NCBI RefSeq assembly: GCF_000282655.1 | Contig: NZ_AKIV01000060.1 | Coordinates: forward strand, 84,166 to 148,165 | Length of the DNA stretch: 64,000 nucleotides | Source: Polaromonas sp. CF318 | Lineage (GTDB): Bacteria > Pseudomonadota > Gammaproteobacteria > Burkholderiales > Burkholderiaceae_C | Direction of reading: 5' to 3' | Position numbers and translations under genes: made by a program | Shown: piece by piece, positions 43,176 to 51,750 of the stretch | Layout: the number at the start of each line of letters is the position of its first letter | How positions within the stretch are numbered: position 1 is the stretch's first letter | Notes under the pieces: generated by a model | The model's database searches: none | Told to the model about the DNA's origin: nothing | Seen by the model: only the letters and a program-made list of their open reading frames with translations

Positions 43176-45296
43176 TCAGCGCAGCGCCGAGCCGTTGGTC
43201 AGCATCTTGGGGGTGATGAACACCAGCAGTTCGGATTTCGTGGCCGACCGGGTCCTCTGCTTGAACAGATTGCCGACGCCTGGCAAGTCGCCCAGGAACG
43301 GAACCTTGGTTTCGTTGTCGCGGTCGTTCTGCTCAAAAATGCCGCCGATCACCACAGTCCCGCCGTTTTCCACCAGCACCTGCGTCTGGATGTGCTTGGT
43401 GTCGATCGCAAAGCCGTTGGCCGTTTCGCGACCCACGCTGTCCTTGTTGACGTCGACGTTCAGGATGATGTTGCCCTCAGGGGTGATCTGCGGCGTGACC
43501 TCAAGCTTCAGGTTGGCTTTGCGGAAGCTGATGGCAGTGGCACCGCTGGAAGTCGCCTGCTGATACGGGAGTTCCGTACCCTGTTCAATCAGCGCCTTGA
43601 CCTGATCGGCCGTGACAACCCGCGGGCTGGAGACGATCTTGGTCTTGCCGTCCGCCTCGGAAGCGGAAATCTCGAGGTTGAGGAATCGCGTTTTCGCGGC
43701 ATTGAACAGGGAGACGGCAAAGGTCGCTGCCGAGAAACCGTTCTGGCCTACGGCCGGCAGGCTCAGGAACTCACCGGCATTGGTGCCGGCCGTCGTCGCG
43801 CTGTAGGTACCGCCGAACGCCGTGTTGGTGTTCTGGTTGAAGGGCTGGCCGCCCAGCCGCACGCCCAGCGATTTCCCGAAGGTATCCGAGGCCTCGACGA
43901 TGCGCGCCTCGATCAGCACCTGGCGAACCGCCACGTCCAGCTTGGTGATCAGGTTCTGGACCGCCTCCAGCCTGGAGGGAATGTCGGTCACGAACAGCAG
44001 GTTGGTCCGGGGTTCGGCAATGACACTGCCGCGCTGGGACAGGATACGGGCGCTGGCAGGACCGCTGCCGCCGGCGGTAATCTGTGTCGCGAGATCCGCG
44101 GCCTTGGCGTAATTGATCTGGAAGGACTGGGTGCGGACAGGCTCCAGGCTCTGGATGGCGTTACGCGATTCCAGGTCGAGTTTGTCCTTGGCCGCCAGCT
44201 CGTCCTTGGGCGCTATCACCAGCACGTTGCCGTTTTTGCGCATGCCCAGGCCCTTGGACTGGAGAATGATGTCCAGCGCCTGGTCCCAGGGCACGTCCTT
44301 CAACCTCAGCGTGACGCTGCCCGTCACGGAATCGGAGGTAACGATATTGAAGTTCGTGAAGTCGGCAATCACCTGCAGCAGGGAGCGGATTTCAATGTTC
44401 TGGAAGTTCAGGGAAAGCTTCTCGCCGGTGTAGCCTGGGCCCTGCGTCAATTTGGTCGGGTCGACCTTCTGGGGACGGACTTCCAGCACAAACTGGTTGT
44501 CGCTCTGGTAAGCGCTGTGCTCCCAGGCGCCTTTGGGCTCCACCACCATGCGGACCTTGTCGCCGGTCTGGAAGGTCGTGACGGTTTGCACCGGCGTGCC
44601 GAAATCGCCTACGTCCAGCCGGCGGCGCAAACCTTCAGGCAAGGTTGTTTTCAGGAACTCAACCACCAGGGTCTGGCCCTGCTGGCGTATGTCAACACCC
44701 ACCTCGTTGTTGGAAAGGCCCACGACGATGCGCCCGGCGCTGTCGGTTCCACGGCGGAAGTCCACATCCTTGAGTGGCAGGATGTCACGGTTGCGGCTTT
44801 CCGCAAATACCTGTGCCGGCGCCGCGGCCGCCGCCGAGCCAGCGGCGGAGTCCAGCGTGATCACCAGCGATTTGCCCTGGATATCAGCCTTGTAGGTCGA
44901 CGGTGCTTTGAGGTTGAGCACCACGCGGGTCCGCTCGCCGGCCTGTACCACGTTCGCCGAACGCAGGTTTCCCAGGTTCATGTCCACCGCGGACCGCCCC
45001 ATGCCGTTGCTGACACCGGGGAAGTCCAGGGCGATGCGTGCGGGCGACTGGATAGTGAAGCCGGTGGGAATGGCGGTCAGGGGCTCGGCCAGGTCGATGC
45101 GGATGATCTCTGAACTGCCCTGCACCGAGCCGGTCACCGATTGAATCGAGTTTTGGGCCTGCGCCGCCTGCGGCAGCGTTGCCACCATCAGCGACAAGGC
45201 AATGCCGAACGAAGCGCCGCGCAACACACGTTCAAGCAAACGCTTCAGGCCGCCTCCCGTACCTTCTGCTTCCAATGCCCATGTTTGCTTGTTCAT
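43176..45296 (-). CDS. pilQ: Type IV pilus secretin PilQ
   Basis: Outer-membrane secretin pore through which type IV pili extend; 706 residues. N-terminal signal region, two AMIN-type beta domains (about 50-260), STN/N1 domains (LSLNFQNIEIRSLLQVIADFTNFNIVTSDSVTGSVTLRLKDVPWDQALDIIL) and the C-terminal secretin domain with VRQVLIEARIVEASDTFGKSLGVRLGG and VENGGTVVIGGIFEQNDRDNETKVPFLGDLPGVGNLFKQR. It overlaps pilP by 4 bp and ends the pilMNOPQ operon. Confidence 0.97.
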   Translation of the reverse strand: MNKQTWALEAEGTGGGLKRLLERVLRGASFGIALSLMVATLPQAAQAQNSIQSVTGSVQGSSEIIRIDLAEPLTAIPTGFTIQSPARIALDFPGVSNGMGRSAVDMNLGNLRSANVVQAGERTRVVLNLKAPSTYKADIQGKSLVITLDSAAGSAAAAAPAQVFAESRNRDILPLKDVDFRRGTDSAGRIVVGLSNNEVGVDIRQQGQTLVVEFLKTTLPEGLRRRLDVGDFGTPVQTVTTFQTGDKVRMVVEPKGAWEHSAYQSDNQFVLEVRPQKVDPTKLTQGPGYTGEKLSLNFQNIEIRSLLQVIADFTNFNIVTSDSVTGSVTLRLKDVPWDQALDIILQSKGLGMRKNGNVLVIAPKDELAAKDKLDLESRNAIQSLEPVRTQSFQINYAKAADLATQITAGGSGPASARILSQRGSVIAEPRTNLLFVTDIPSRLEAVQNLITKLDVAVRQVLIEARIVEASDTFGKSLGVRLGGQPFNQNTNTAFGGTYSATTAGTNAGEFLSLPAVGQNGFSAATFAVSLFNAAKTRFLNLEISASEADGKTKIVSSPRVVTADQVKALIEQGTELPYQQATSSGATAISFRKANLKLEVTPQITPEGNIILNVDVNKDSVGRETANGFAIDTKHIQTQVLVENGGTVVIGGIFEQNDRDNETKVPFLGDLPGVGNLFKQRTRSATKSELLVFITPKMLTNGSALR

Positions 45297-45844
45297 TTTG
45301 ATCCCTCTAATAGCTGTAAAGTCGCCGTCCGCTCAATCCATTCGCCCGCAGCGTCCTGCACGATCTCACGCAGGGAAAGGCTTGTCTCACCCACCTGCGT
45401 GATACGGCCGTAATTCTGCCCAAGGTAGTTGCCGACCCGGACCTGGTAAATCAGGTTGTCGACCTTGACCAGCGCCACCGGCTGGCCTACCTTGATCAGG
45501 CTTCCGACCATGAAGGTCGCGTCCAGGGGGTAGGCCTCCAGGGGCTCCTTGCGCCGGCTCAACTCCGGTGCGATCAGGCCCGCGTTGGCCGTCGCCTGGT
45601 TGGAATCGCGCTTGAGCGCCTGTGTCAATTTCTGGTTGCTGAAAGGTTCGGTGGAGCCTTCCTGGTTATAGGCCTGCGGTGAGAACTTGGTGGGCTCCGG
45701 CAGCGGATCGACCTTGGGCCGGGTGGCGTTGCGCTGCTCCGTCATCCATTGCTGCAACTCTTCCTGTTCGGACGAACCGCAACCGGCCAGAGCCAGCAAC
45801 GTCAACACCAAACTGCCTGTCAGTACATAGCGGTGAAGTCTCAT
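45293..45844 (-). CDS. pilP: Type IV pilus lipoprotein PilP
   Basis: Inner-membrane lipoprotein that links the PilNO alignment complex to PilQ; 183 residues. Signal peptide with lipobox ALAGC (Cys22), a disordered Pro/Gln-rich linker, and the C-terminal beta-sandwich (LDATFMVGSLIKVGQPVALVKVDNLIYQVRVGNYLGQNYGRITQVGETSLSLREIV). It overlaps both pilO and pilQ by 4 bp, which implies tight translational coupling. Confidence 0.95.
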   Translation of the reverse strand: MRLHRYVLTGSLVLTLLALAGCGSSEQEELQQWMTEQRNATRPKVDPLPEPTKFSPQAYNQEGSTEPFSNQKLTQALKRDSNQATANAGLIAPELSRRKEPLEAYPLDATFMVGSLIKVGQPVALVKVDNLIYQVRVGNYLGQNYGRITQVGETSLSLREIVQDAAGEWIERTATLQLLEGSK

Positions 45845-46509
45845 TTTTTGGCTCCCGGGGCGCTCTTGCGCTGCAGGGCCACTTCCTCGGGATCGAGATA
45901 GCGGAATGTCTTGGCCGTGGTGTCCATGACGAGGTTGCCGTCCTTGGCCGGCACCAGGGCCAGGTTGTTCAAAGTCACGATACGGGAGAGATTGGCGATG
46001 TCCGCGGCAAAAGCACCGATATCGTGGTAACGGCCCGTGACGCGCACCGCGATGGGCAATTCGGCGTAGTACTCCTTGACGCTCACCTGCCCCGGCCGGA
46101 ACAGCTCGAACTGCAGGCTGCGGCCCAGGCCCGCCTGGTTGATGTCTGACAGCAGGGCATCCATTTCAGCCTTGCTGGGCAGCTGCTTCTCGAGCTGGGT
46201 CACATACTGCTGCACCTGTTCGCGCTGCTTTTTCAGTGCGTCAAGATTCACCGCCTGCACCAGCTTCTTCTTGTAGTCTTCCCTGAGCTGGACTTCCTTG
46301 GCCTGCTCGGCCGTCAGTTCCTCATCAGAGGAGCTCAGCCAGACAAACCACAGCGCGACCACCACGAGGACCGTGACGCCGACGCAGAGAAGATAGCGCG
46401 GCAAAGCCGGCCATGAAGGCGGGTCATTGGGATCAAGCCCGGAGAACTGCGCCTTCAGGCTGTTTTGGATCGCCGATAAATCGACGGAGATTTTTGGAGT
46501 TTTTGCCAT
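45841..46509 (-). CDS. pilO: Type IV pilus alignment protein PilO
   Basis: Bitopic inner-membrane protein of the PilMNOP alignment complex; 222 residues. A cytoplasmic N-terminus (ISVDLSAIQNSLKAQFSGLDPNDPPSWPALPRYLL) precedes one transmembrane helix (CVGVTVLVVVALWFVWL), a coiled coil (about 80-120) and a ferredoxin-like periplasmic domain (LLSDINQAGLGRSLQFELFRPG ... IAVRVTGRYHDIGAFAADIANLSRIVTL). 16 bp separate it from pilN. Confidence 0.95.
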   Translation of the reverse strand: MAKTPKISVDLSAIQNSLKAQFSGLDPNDPPSWPALPRYLLCVGVTVLVVVALWFVWLSSSDEELTAEQAKEVQLREDYKKKLVQAVNLDALKKQREQVQQYVTQLEKQLPSKAEMDALLSDINQAGLGRSLQFELFRPGQVSVKEYYAELPIAVRVTGRYHDIGAFAADIANLSRIVTLNNLALVPAKDGNLVMDTTAKTFRYLDPEEVALQRKSAPGAKK

Positions 46510-46525
46510 GATCGTTCAACCTGCT

Positions 46526-47170
46526 TCAGGCCTTGGCCGGGATCGCCGCGGCCGCCGGCGCGGCACCGGGCGTCGAGCCAGCCGGTGCGGAGCCGGGCGC
46601 CTTTGGCGCGTTGGCGCGCTTGAGCCCGACACGCATGGAGAAATTGGACACCCGCCGCTGGTCGCGCGGGGTCAACGATATGACGCTGGCGGTGATTTCA
46701 ACCAGTTCCGGCCGGGTCAGCCAGGGGCTGTTGTTGGCCAGGTTGCGCAGCAGTTCGGAAACCCGCTCGTTGGACTGGGCCACGCCGGTGATGAACACCG
46801 TCTGGTTGTCCTGCTTCATGCTGTTGATGTACACGCCGTCAGGCAGCTGCTTGACCAGTTCGCTGAGCAGGTAGACCGGCATGTTGCGGTTGCCTTGCAG
46901 GTCTTCCACCGCGTTCTGGCGCGCCCTCAGGGCAGCGATTTCCGCCTGCAGGGTGGAAATTTCCTTGATCTGGTTTTCCAGGCGGGTGATCTCGGTTTTC
47001 AGGAAGTTGTTCTTGCTGCGCTGGCTTTCGATCTGGGCCAGGTACCAGGAGTACACGGCGCCGCAAATCAGGCCGCCGATCAGGGCAGCGACGCCAAGGG
47101 TTGCAAAAAATGTTTCGCGCCTGCGCTTGCGCGCAGCTTCGCGGTGCGGGAGCAGATTGACCAGAATCAC
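46526..47170 (-). CDS. pilN: Type IV pilus alignment protein PilN
   Basis: Partner of PilO; 214 residues. The N-terminal motif MILVNLLPHREAARKRRRETFF is the conserved PilM-binding peptide (consensus xxINLLPyRe), followed by one transmembrane helix and a periplasmic coiled coil and ferredoxin-like domain (LSELVKQLPDGVYINSMKQDNQTVFITGVAQSNERVSELLRNLANS-like). Start codon is GTG, overlapping the pilM stop as GTGA. The C-terminal tail is Pro/Ala-rich. Confidence 0.95.
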   Translation of the reverse strand: MILVNLLPHREAARKRRRETFFATLGVAALIGGLICGAVYSWYLAQIESQRSKNNFLKTEITRLENQIKEISTLQAEIAALRARQNAVEDLQGNRNMPVYLLSELVKQLPDGVYINSMKQDNQTVFITGVAQSNERVSELLRNLANNSPWLTRPELVEITASVISLTPRDQRRVSNFSMRVGLKRANAPKAPGSAPAGSTPGAAPAAAAIPAKA

Positions 47171-48246
47171 TGCAGGAACCTCCGCAAAGCCAGACCACAG
47201 GAGGTCAGGTAAGACGATGCCTCGCGGCGCATTTTCTTCTCCCGCACGCTGTCGCCGAGTTCCATGCCCTCGAAGGGATTGGCCAGGAGGCAGGCGAACG
47301 AGGTCTGCTGCGTGACGGAATCGGTCAACCCGGGCAAGGCGGAAGAGCCGCCGGCCAGCATGACGTAGTCCACCTTGTTGTGCGGGGTGCTGGTAAAGAA
47401 GAACTGTAGGGCGCGGCCGATTTCCTGGGCCATGCTTTCCACAAAGGGTTTCAGGACGCCGGAGCCGTAGTCTTCGGGCAAATCGCCGCTGCGCTTCTTG
47501 CTTTCGGCCTCTTCAGGTGAAAAACCATACTGGCGCACGATCAGCTGCGTCAGCTGGGCGCCGCCGAAGGCCTGGTCGCGCTCATACAGCACTTCGTCGT
47601 TCTTGATGACCTGCATGCTGGTGGTCAGGGCGCCGACCTCAAACAGGGCGACCATGGTGTCCACCCCCTTGTTAGGCAGGTTTTCGATCAGGCGGGCGGT
47701 TGCCAGGCGCGAGGCATAGGACTCCACGTCGACCACGATGGGTTTGAGGCCCGCGGCTTCCGCCAGGCCTTCCCGATCCTGGACTTTTTCCTTGCGCGAA
47801 GCGGCAATCAGCACCTCGACGTCGCCGGCGGAAGTGGCGCTGGGCCCCACCACGCAGAAGTCCAGGCTGACCTCATCCAGGGAGAAGGGAATATATTGAT
47901 TGGCTTCGGACTCGACCTGGGTTTCCAGCTCAGCGTCCGTCATGCCCCCGGGGAGGATGATTTTTTTGGTAATGACCGCGGAAGCGGGCAGCGCCATGGC
48001 GACGTTTTTGGTGCGGGTTCCGCTCTTTTTGACCAGGCGGCGCACGGCGTCGGCGACTTCGTCGAATTTTTCGACGTTGCCGTCCGTGATCCAGCCGCGC
48101 TCCAGGGGCTCGATCGCGCAGCGATCCAGCACCAGGTTACCGGCCTTGTCACGGCTCAACTCCACCAGCTTGACGCTGGATGAACTGATATCCAAACCCA
48201 GCAAAGCGGGTTGTTGGCGGTTGAATAACGACCCCAGAGAGATCAA
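47167..48246 (-). CDS. pilM: Type IV pilus assembly protein PilM
   Basis: Cytoplasmic actin-like ATPase of the pilus alignment complex; 359 residues. FtsA-like motifs: LLGLDISSSSVKLVELSR (phosphate 1), VVDVESYASRLA, MVALFEVGALTTSMQVI and YVMLAGGSSALPGL (adenosine). No ATG is available at the family start. TTG at 48244-48246 gives MISLGSLFNRQ and has a GGGGAC ribosome site; TTG at 48258 is an alternative. First gene of pilMNOPQ, divergent from the PBP1A gene over 268 bp. Confidence 0.94.
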   Translation of the reverse strand: MISLGSLFNRQQPALLGLDISSSSVKLVELSRDKAGNLVLDRCAIEPLERGWITDGNVEKFDEVADAVRRLVKKSGTRTKNVAMALPASAVITKKIILPGGMTDAELETQVESEANQYIPFSLDEVSLDFCVVGPSATSAGDVEVLIAASRKEKVQDREGLAEAAGLKPIVVDVESYASRLATARLIENLPNKGVDTMVALFEVGALTTSMQVIKNDEVLYERDQAFGGAQLTQLIVRQYGFSPEEAESKKRSGDLPEDYGSGVLKPFVESMAQEIGRALQFFFTSTPHNKVDYVMLAGGSSALPGLTDSVTQQTSFACLLANPFEGMELGDSVREKKMRREASSYLTSCGLALRRFLQ

Positions 48247-48514
48247 GGCAGTCCCCAAATGACGGCTAATATGTAGCCCTGCATACTTAAGAAATCACTT
48301 GAATAGTAGCAGTAAGCTCTTTGTGCAGTAAGGATTTTTCCTGTTCTGCATATCCAGAACGTTGTCAAAAGCCGACGCTTGTAACTGAGTGCAAGCGAGT
48401 CAGCGGAGCCAAAACGATGTCTGCAAACGTAAAAGTGTGACGCTTCGCAAGCAGCCCGATATCTCCCGGTTTCCAGGATTTTTATAATAGTGACGCGACT
48501 TTACGATTGCCTAC

Positions 48515-50941
48515 ATGCCCTCCACGCCCCCCCCTCCTGATTCAAACTCCAGCCCGGCCAAGTCAAGCTCCTCCGGCAAGTCCTGGCTGCCGCGCTGGCT
48601 GGTCAAGCTCCTTTTATGGAGCACGGGCCTGTTGCTGGCGGGCGTCGTCAGCATCCTGCTGTTCGTGGCGGTCGCCCTCTCGGTCGCCTACCCCAACCTG
48701 CCCGACATTTCGGATCTGGTGGACTACCGGCCCAAGCTGCCGCTGCGCGTTTATTCCGCCGACGGCGTGGTGATCGGCGAGTTCGGCGAAGAGCGGCGCA
48801 GCCTGACCCCCATCCAGGACATTCCCCAGGTCATGAAGGACGCCGTGCTGGCTATTGAGGACGCGCGCTTTTTCTCCCACGGCGGTGTCGACTACCTTGG
48901 CGTGATCCGCGCCGGCTTCGCCAACGTGGGCCGCGCCAAGAGCCAGGGCGCGTCCACCATCACCATGCAGGTGGCCCGCAACGTCTACCTCTCGGCGGAA
49001 AAAAGCTACACCCGCAAGATTTATGAAATCCTGCTGACCTTCAAGCTGGAGCACATGCTGACCAAGGACCAGATCCTTGAGATCTATATGAACCAGATCT
49101 TTCTGGGCAACCGGGCTTATGGTTTTGCCGCGGCCTCGGAAGCCTATTTCGGCAAGCCGCTCAAGAACATCTCCATTTCCGAGGCCGCCATGCTGGCCGG
49201 CCTGCCCAAGGCGCCGTCGGCCTACAACCCCATCATCAACCCCAAGCGCGCCCGGGCGCGCCAGCTCTACATCATCGAGCGCATGGAGGAAAACGGCTTC
49301 ATCACGGCCGAGCAGGCCAAAGCCGCCAAGGAAGAGCCCCTGAAGGTCAGGACCGGGCCCGACGCCGGCCGGGTGCATGCCGAGTACGTGGCCGAAACGG
49401 TGCGCCAGCTGATCTACAACCAGTACGGCGACGAAACCTACACCCGCGGCCTGAACGTCTACACCACGCTGCGTGCCACCGACCAGACCGTGGCCTACAA
49501 GGCGCTGCGCAAGGGCATCATGGATTACGAGCGCCGCCAGATCTACCGCGGCCCCGAGAAATTCATAGACCTGCCCGTCAACCCCCAGGAAACCGAGGAT
49601 GCCATTGACGATGCGCTGACCGACAACCCCGACAACGGCGACGTGATGTCGGCCGTGGTGCTGGAGGCCAATCCCAAGCGCATCCTGGCCATGCGCCAGA
49701 ACAGCGAAACCGTCGAAATCACCGGCGACGGGCTCAAACCCGCGCAGTCGGGCCTGGCCGAGAAAGCCGGTCCCAATATCAAGATACGCCGCGGCGCCCT
49801 GATCCGCGTGGCGAAAACACCGAAAAACACCTGGGAGATCACCCAGTTGCCCGAAGTCGAAGGCGCATTCGTGGCGCTGGACCCGCGCGACGGCTCCATA
49901 CGTGCCCTGGTGGGTGGCTTTGACTTCGAGAAAAACAAGTTCAACCACGTCACCCAGGCCTGGCGCCAGCCCGGCTCCAGCTTCAAGCCCTTTATCTACT
50001 CGGCCGCGCTGGAAAAAGGCTTCACCCCGGCCACCGTGGTCAACGATGCGCCCCTGTTCTTCGATGCCGGCGTGACCGGCGGCCAGCCCTGGGAGCCGAA
50101 AAACTACGACGGCACCTTCGACGGCCCCATGAGCCTGCGGACCGGCTTGAAGAAATCCAAGAACATGATTTCCATCCGCATCCTGCAGGCCATAGGTGCG
50201 CCTTACGCCCAGGACTGGATCACCCATTTCGGCTTTGAAGCGGAAAAACACCCGGCCTACCTGACCATGGCGCTGGGCGCCGGCTCGGTCACGCCCATGC
50301 AGATGGTGACCGCCTATTCCGTGTTCGCCAACGGCGGCTACCGCGTCAATCCCTACCTGGTCACCAAAATCACCGACCAGCGCGGCAAGGTGCTGCTGGA
50401 GACCAAGCCCCTCGCGCTGGACGAGTCGGCCCGGGGCATAGACGCGCGCAATGCCTTCATCATGGACAGCCTGCTGCAGGAAGTCGCGCGCTCGGGCACG
50501 GCGGCCAGGGCGCAAGCCACACTCAAGCGGCCCGACCTCTACGGCAAAACCGGCACGACCAACGACTCCATAGACACCTGGTTCGTGGGTTTCCAGCCCA
50601 CGCTGGCGGCGGCGGTGTGGATGGGCTACGACACGCCCAAAAAGCTGGGCGACCGCGAAACCGGCGGCGGCCTGAGCCTGCCGATCTGGATCAATTACAT
50701 GGAATACGCCCTCAAGGGGGTCCCGGTCGCCGAATACCCGCCGCCCGAGGGCGTCGTCAATGTGGGCGGCGAGTGGTACTACAGCGAATACGCACGGGGC
50801 TCGGGTGTCAGCACCGTCGGCGTCCAGCAGGATCCGGCGGCAGCCAATCCCGGCCAGGCGGCCAGCGCGCCGGGCGGCGCGATCCAGGTCCTCCCGCCTT
50901 CGGACGAGAAAAAGCGCATCCTGGATTTGTTCAAGAACTGA
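48515..50941 (+). CDS. mrcA: Penicillin-binding protein 1A (bifunctional)
   Basis: Class A PBP that polymerises glycan strands and crosslinks them; 808 residues. Ser/Pro-rich N-terminus, one membrane helix (about 33-58), transglycosylase domain with catalytic Glu115 (AIEDARFF) and GASTITMQVARN, an OB-like insert (about 380-445), and transpeptidase domain with SxxK (Ser488, Lys491), SKN (KKSKNMIS) and KTG (YGKTGTTND). A TATAAT box at 48483-48488 is a likely -10 without a clear -35. Divergent from pilM, as in many beta- and gammaproteobacteria. Confidence 0.97.
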   Translation: MPSTPPPPDSNSSPAKSSSSGKSWLPRWLVKLLLWSTGLLLAGVVSILLFVAVALSVAYPNLPDISDLVDYRPKLPLRVYSADGVVIGEFGEERRSLTPIQDIPQVMKDAVLAIEDARFFSHGGVDYLGVIRAGFANVGRAKSQGASTITMQVARNVYLSAEKSYTRKIYEILLTFKLEHMLTKDQILEIYMNQIFLGNRAYGFAAASEAYFGKPLKNISISEAAMLAGLPKAPSAYNPIINPKRARARQLYIIERMEENGFITAEQAKAAKEEPLKVRTGPDAGRVHAEYVAETVRQLIYNQYGDETYTRGLNVYTTLRATDQTVAYKALRKGIMDYERRQIYRGPEKFIDLPVNPQETEDAIDDALTDNPDNGDVMSAVVLEANPKRILAMRQNSETVEITGDGLKPAQSGLAEKAGPNIKIRRGALIRVAKTPKNTWEITQLPEVEGAFVALDPRDGSIRALVGGFDFEKNKFNHVTQAWRQPGSSFKPFIYSAALEKGFTPATVVNDAPLFFDAGVTGGQPWEPKNYDGTFDGPMSLRTGLKKSKNMISIRILQAIGAPYAQDWITHFGFEAEKHPAYLTMALGAGSVTPMQMVTAYSVFANGGYRVNPYLVTKITDQRGKVLLETKPLALDESARGIDARNAFIMDSLLQEVARSGTAARAQATLKRPDLYGKTGTTNDSIDTWFVGFQPTLAAAVWMGYDTPKKLGDRETGGGLSLPIWINYMEYALKGVPVAEYPPPEGVVNVGGEWYYSEYARGSGVSTVGVQQDPAAANPGQAASAPGGAIQVLPPSDEKKRILDLFKN

Positions 50942-50963
50942 GCGCTTGGCGCAGCCCGCACGA

Positions 50964-50990
50964 AAAACGGCCCTTGAGGGCCGTTTTTTT
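50964..50990 (+). terminator. Rho-independent terminator after mrcA
   Basis: 10-bp stem AAAACGGCCC/GGGCCGTTTT (50964-50973, 50978-50987) with loop TTGA and a run of seven Ts. The A-run on the other side lets it also end cyaY transcription on the minus strand. Confidence 0.92.
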
Positions 50991-51013
50991 ATTCCGCCGA
51001 AATTCCCGGGACC

Positions 51014-51349
51014 TCAGCCCTGCGCCTTGAACACCAAAGGCTGGCCTGCCTGCTCGCTGGCATAACGCGACAAATTGGCGAAGAACTCGCTGGAATCCTT
51101 GGTGTCGGCCCAGCGCCCTTCCCTGTATTTATAGTGAAACCCGCCGGCCTTGGCCGCCATCCAGATTTCCTGCAAGGGCTTTTGCAGGTTGATCACGATC
51201 TGGCTGCGGTTGGAAAAAGTCAGCGTGACCATGCCGCCGGTGCGCTGGTTATCGATGTCCGCATTGGTTTCATCGTTGATCCGGTCGCAGCCCGCTTCCA
51301 CCGCCTGAAGCGCGCGTTCAGCCAGATCCTGGTATTCAAGGTCCGTCAT
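51014..51349 (-). CDS. cyaY: Frataxin-like protein CyaY
   Basis: Small acidic iron-binding protein that modulates iron-sulfur cluster assembly; 111 residues. The frataxin fold is recognisable: [73 protein letters not shown]. The acidic first helix is the usual iron site. Its start codon is only 12 bp from the divergent lptM start, so the two genes share an extremely short regulatory region. Confidence 0.95.
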   Translation of the reverse strand: MTDLEYQDLAERALQAVEAGCDRINDETNADIDNQRTGGMVTLTFSNRSQIVINLQKPLQEIWMAAKAGGFHYKYREGRWADTKDSSEFFANLSRYASEQAGQPLVFKAQG

Positions 51350-51355
51350 TACAAT
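51350..51355 (+). promoter_or_regulatory. Candidate -10 box for a leaderless lptM transcript
   Basis: TACAAT directly abuts the cyaY start codon and ends 6 nt before the lptM ATG, so a start site at the normal distance would fall on or next to that ATG. No recognisable -35 hexamer stands 16-18 bp upstream, which weakens the call. Confidence 0.35.
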
Positions 51356-51361
51356 CCCGTC

Positions 51362-51589
51362 ATGGTTTCTTCAGCTCAAATTTTAGGCCGCCGCCGCAAT
51401 CCCGCCTTACGGCATGGCCTTGCCGCCATTGTGGCCGGCGCCACCCTGCTGGCCGGTTGCGGCCAAAAAGGCCCGCTGTACCTTCCGGTGCCGCCCAAGG
51501 TTCCGGCCGCAGCCCGCCCCGCCCAGCCCGCCACCGCGCTTCCCGAGGCGCCGGCCGCACCGGCCTTGCCGGCTTCCGCCGCCCGATAG
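51362..51589 (+). CDS. lptM: LptM-like small lipoprotein (LPS translocon maturation)
   Basis: A 75-residue lipoprotein: signal peptide with lipobox LLAGC (Cys33) followed at once by GQKGPLYLP, the signature of the LptM (formerly YifL) family, which helps LptD mature in the outer membrane. The tail is Pro/Ala-rich. Position between cyaY and lysA matches the enterobacterial locus. There is no Shine-Dalgarno sequence; a TACAAT box ends 6 nt before the ATG. Confidence 0.88.
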   Translation: MVSSAQILGRRRNPALRHGLAAIVAGATLLAGCGQKGPLYLPVPPKVPAAARPAQPATALPEAPAAPALPASAAR

Positions 51590-51750
51590 GCGCCGGCCTG
51601 TATTTGCCCGCTCGCGCCGCCAGGCCTCAGGCAGACACCGGCCTGAACCTTCAAATCCAAGGCAACGGCCGAAATTCACCTTGAATCGGTCATGGCGCAC
51701 AGGCCGCGCCCTCCTTAAGATACCCCGAACCCCACAGCCCACTCACTTCC

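Noticed and set aside
42447..45113. 888-codon plus-strand open frame opposite aroK and pilQ
   Set aside because: It crosses two real genes and their intergenic region, and its composition (Gly/His/Gln/Arg-rich) is that of a reverse-strand shadow.
51590..51750. Possible lysine riboswitch in the lysA leader
   Set aside because: At 161 bp the leader is too short for the usual lysine element and shows none of its conserved helices. lysA follows the lptM gene closely.
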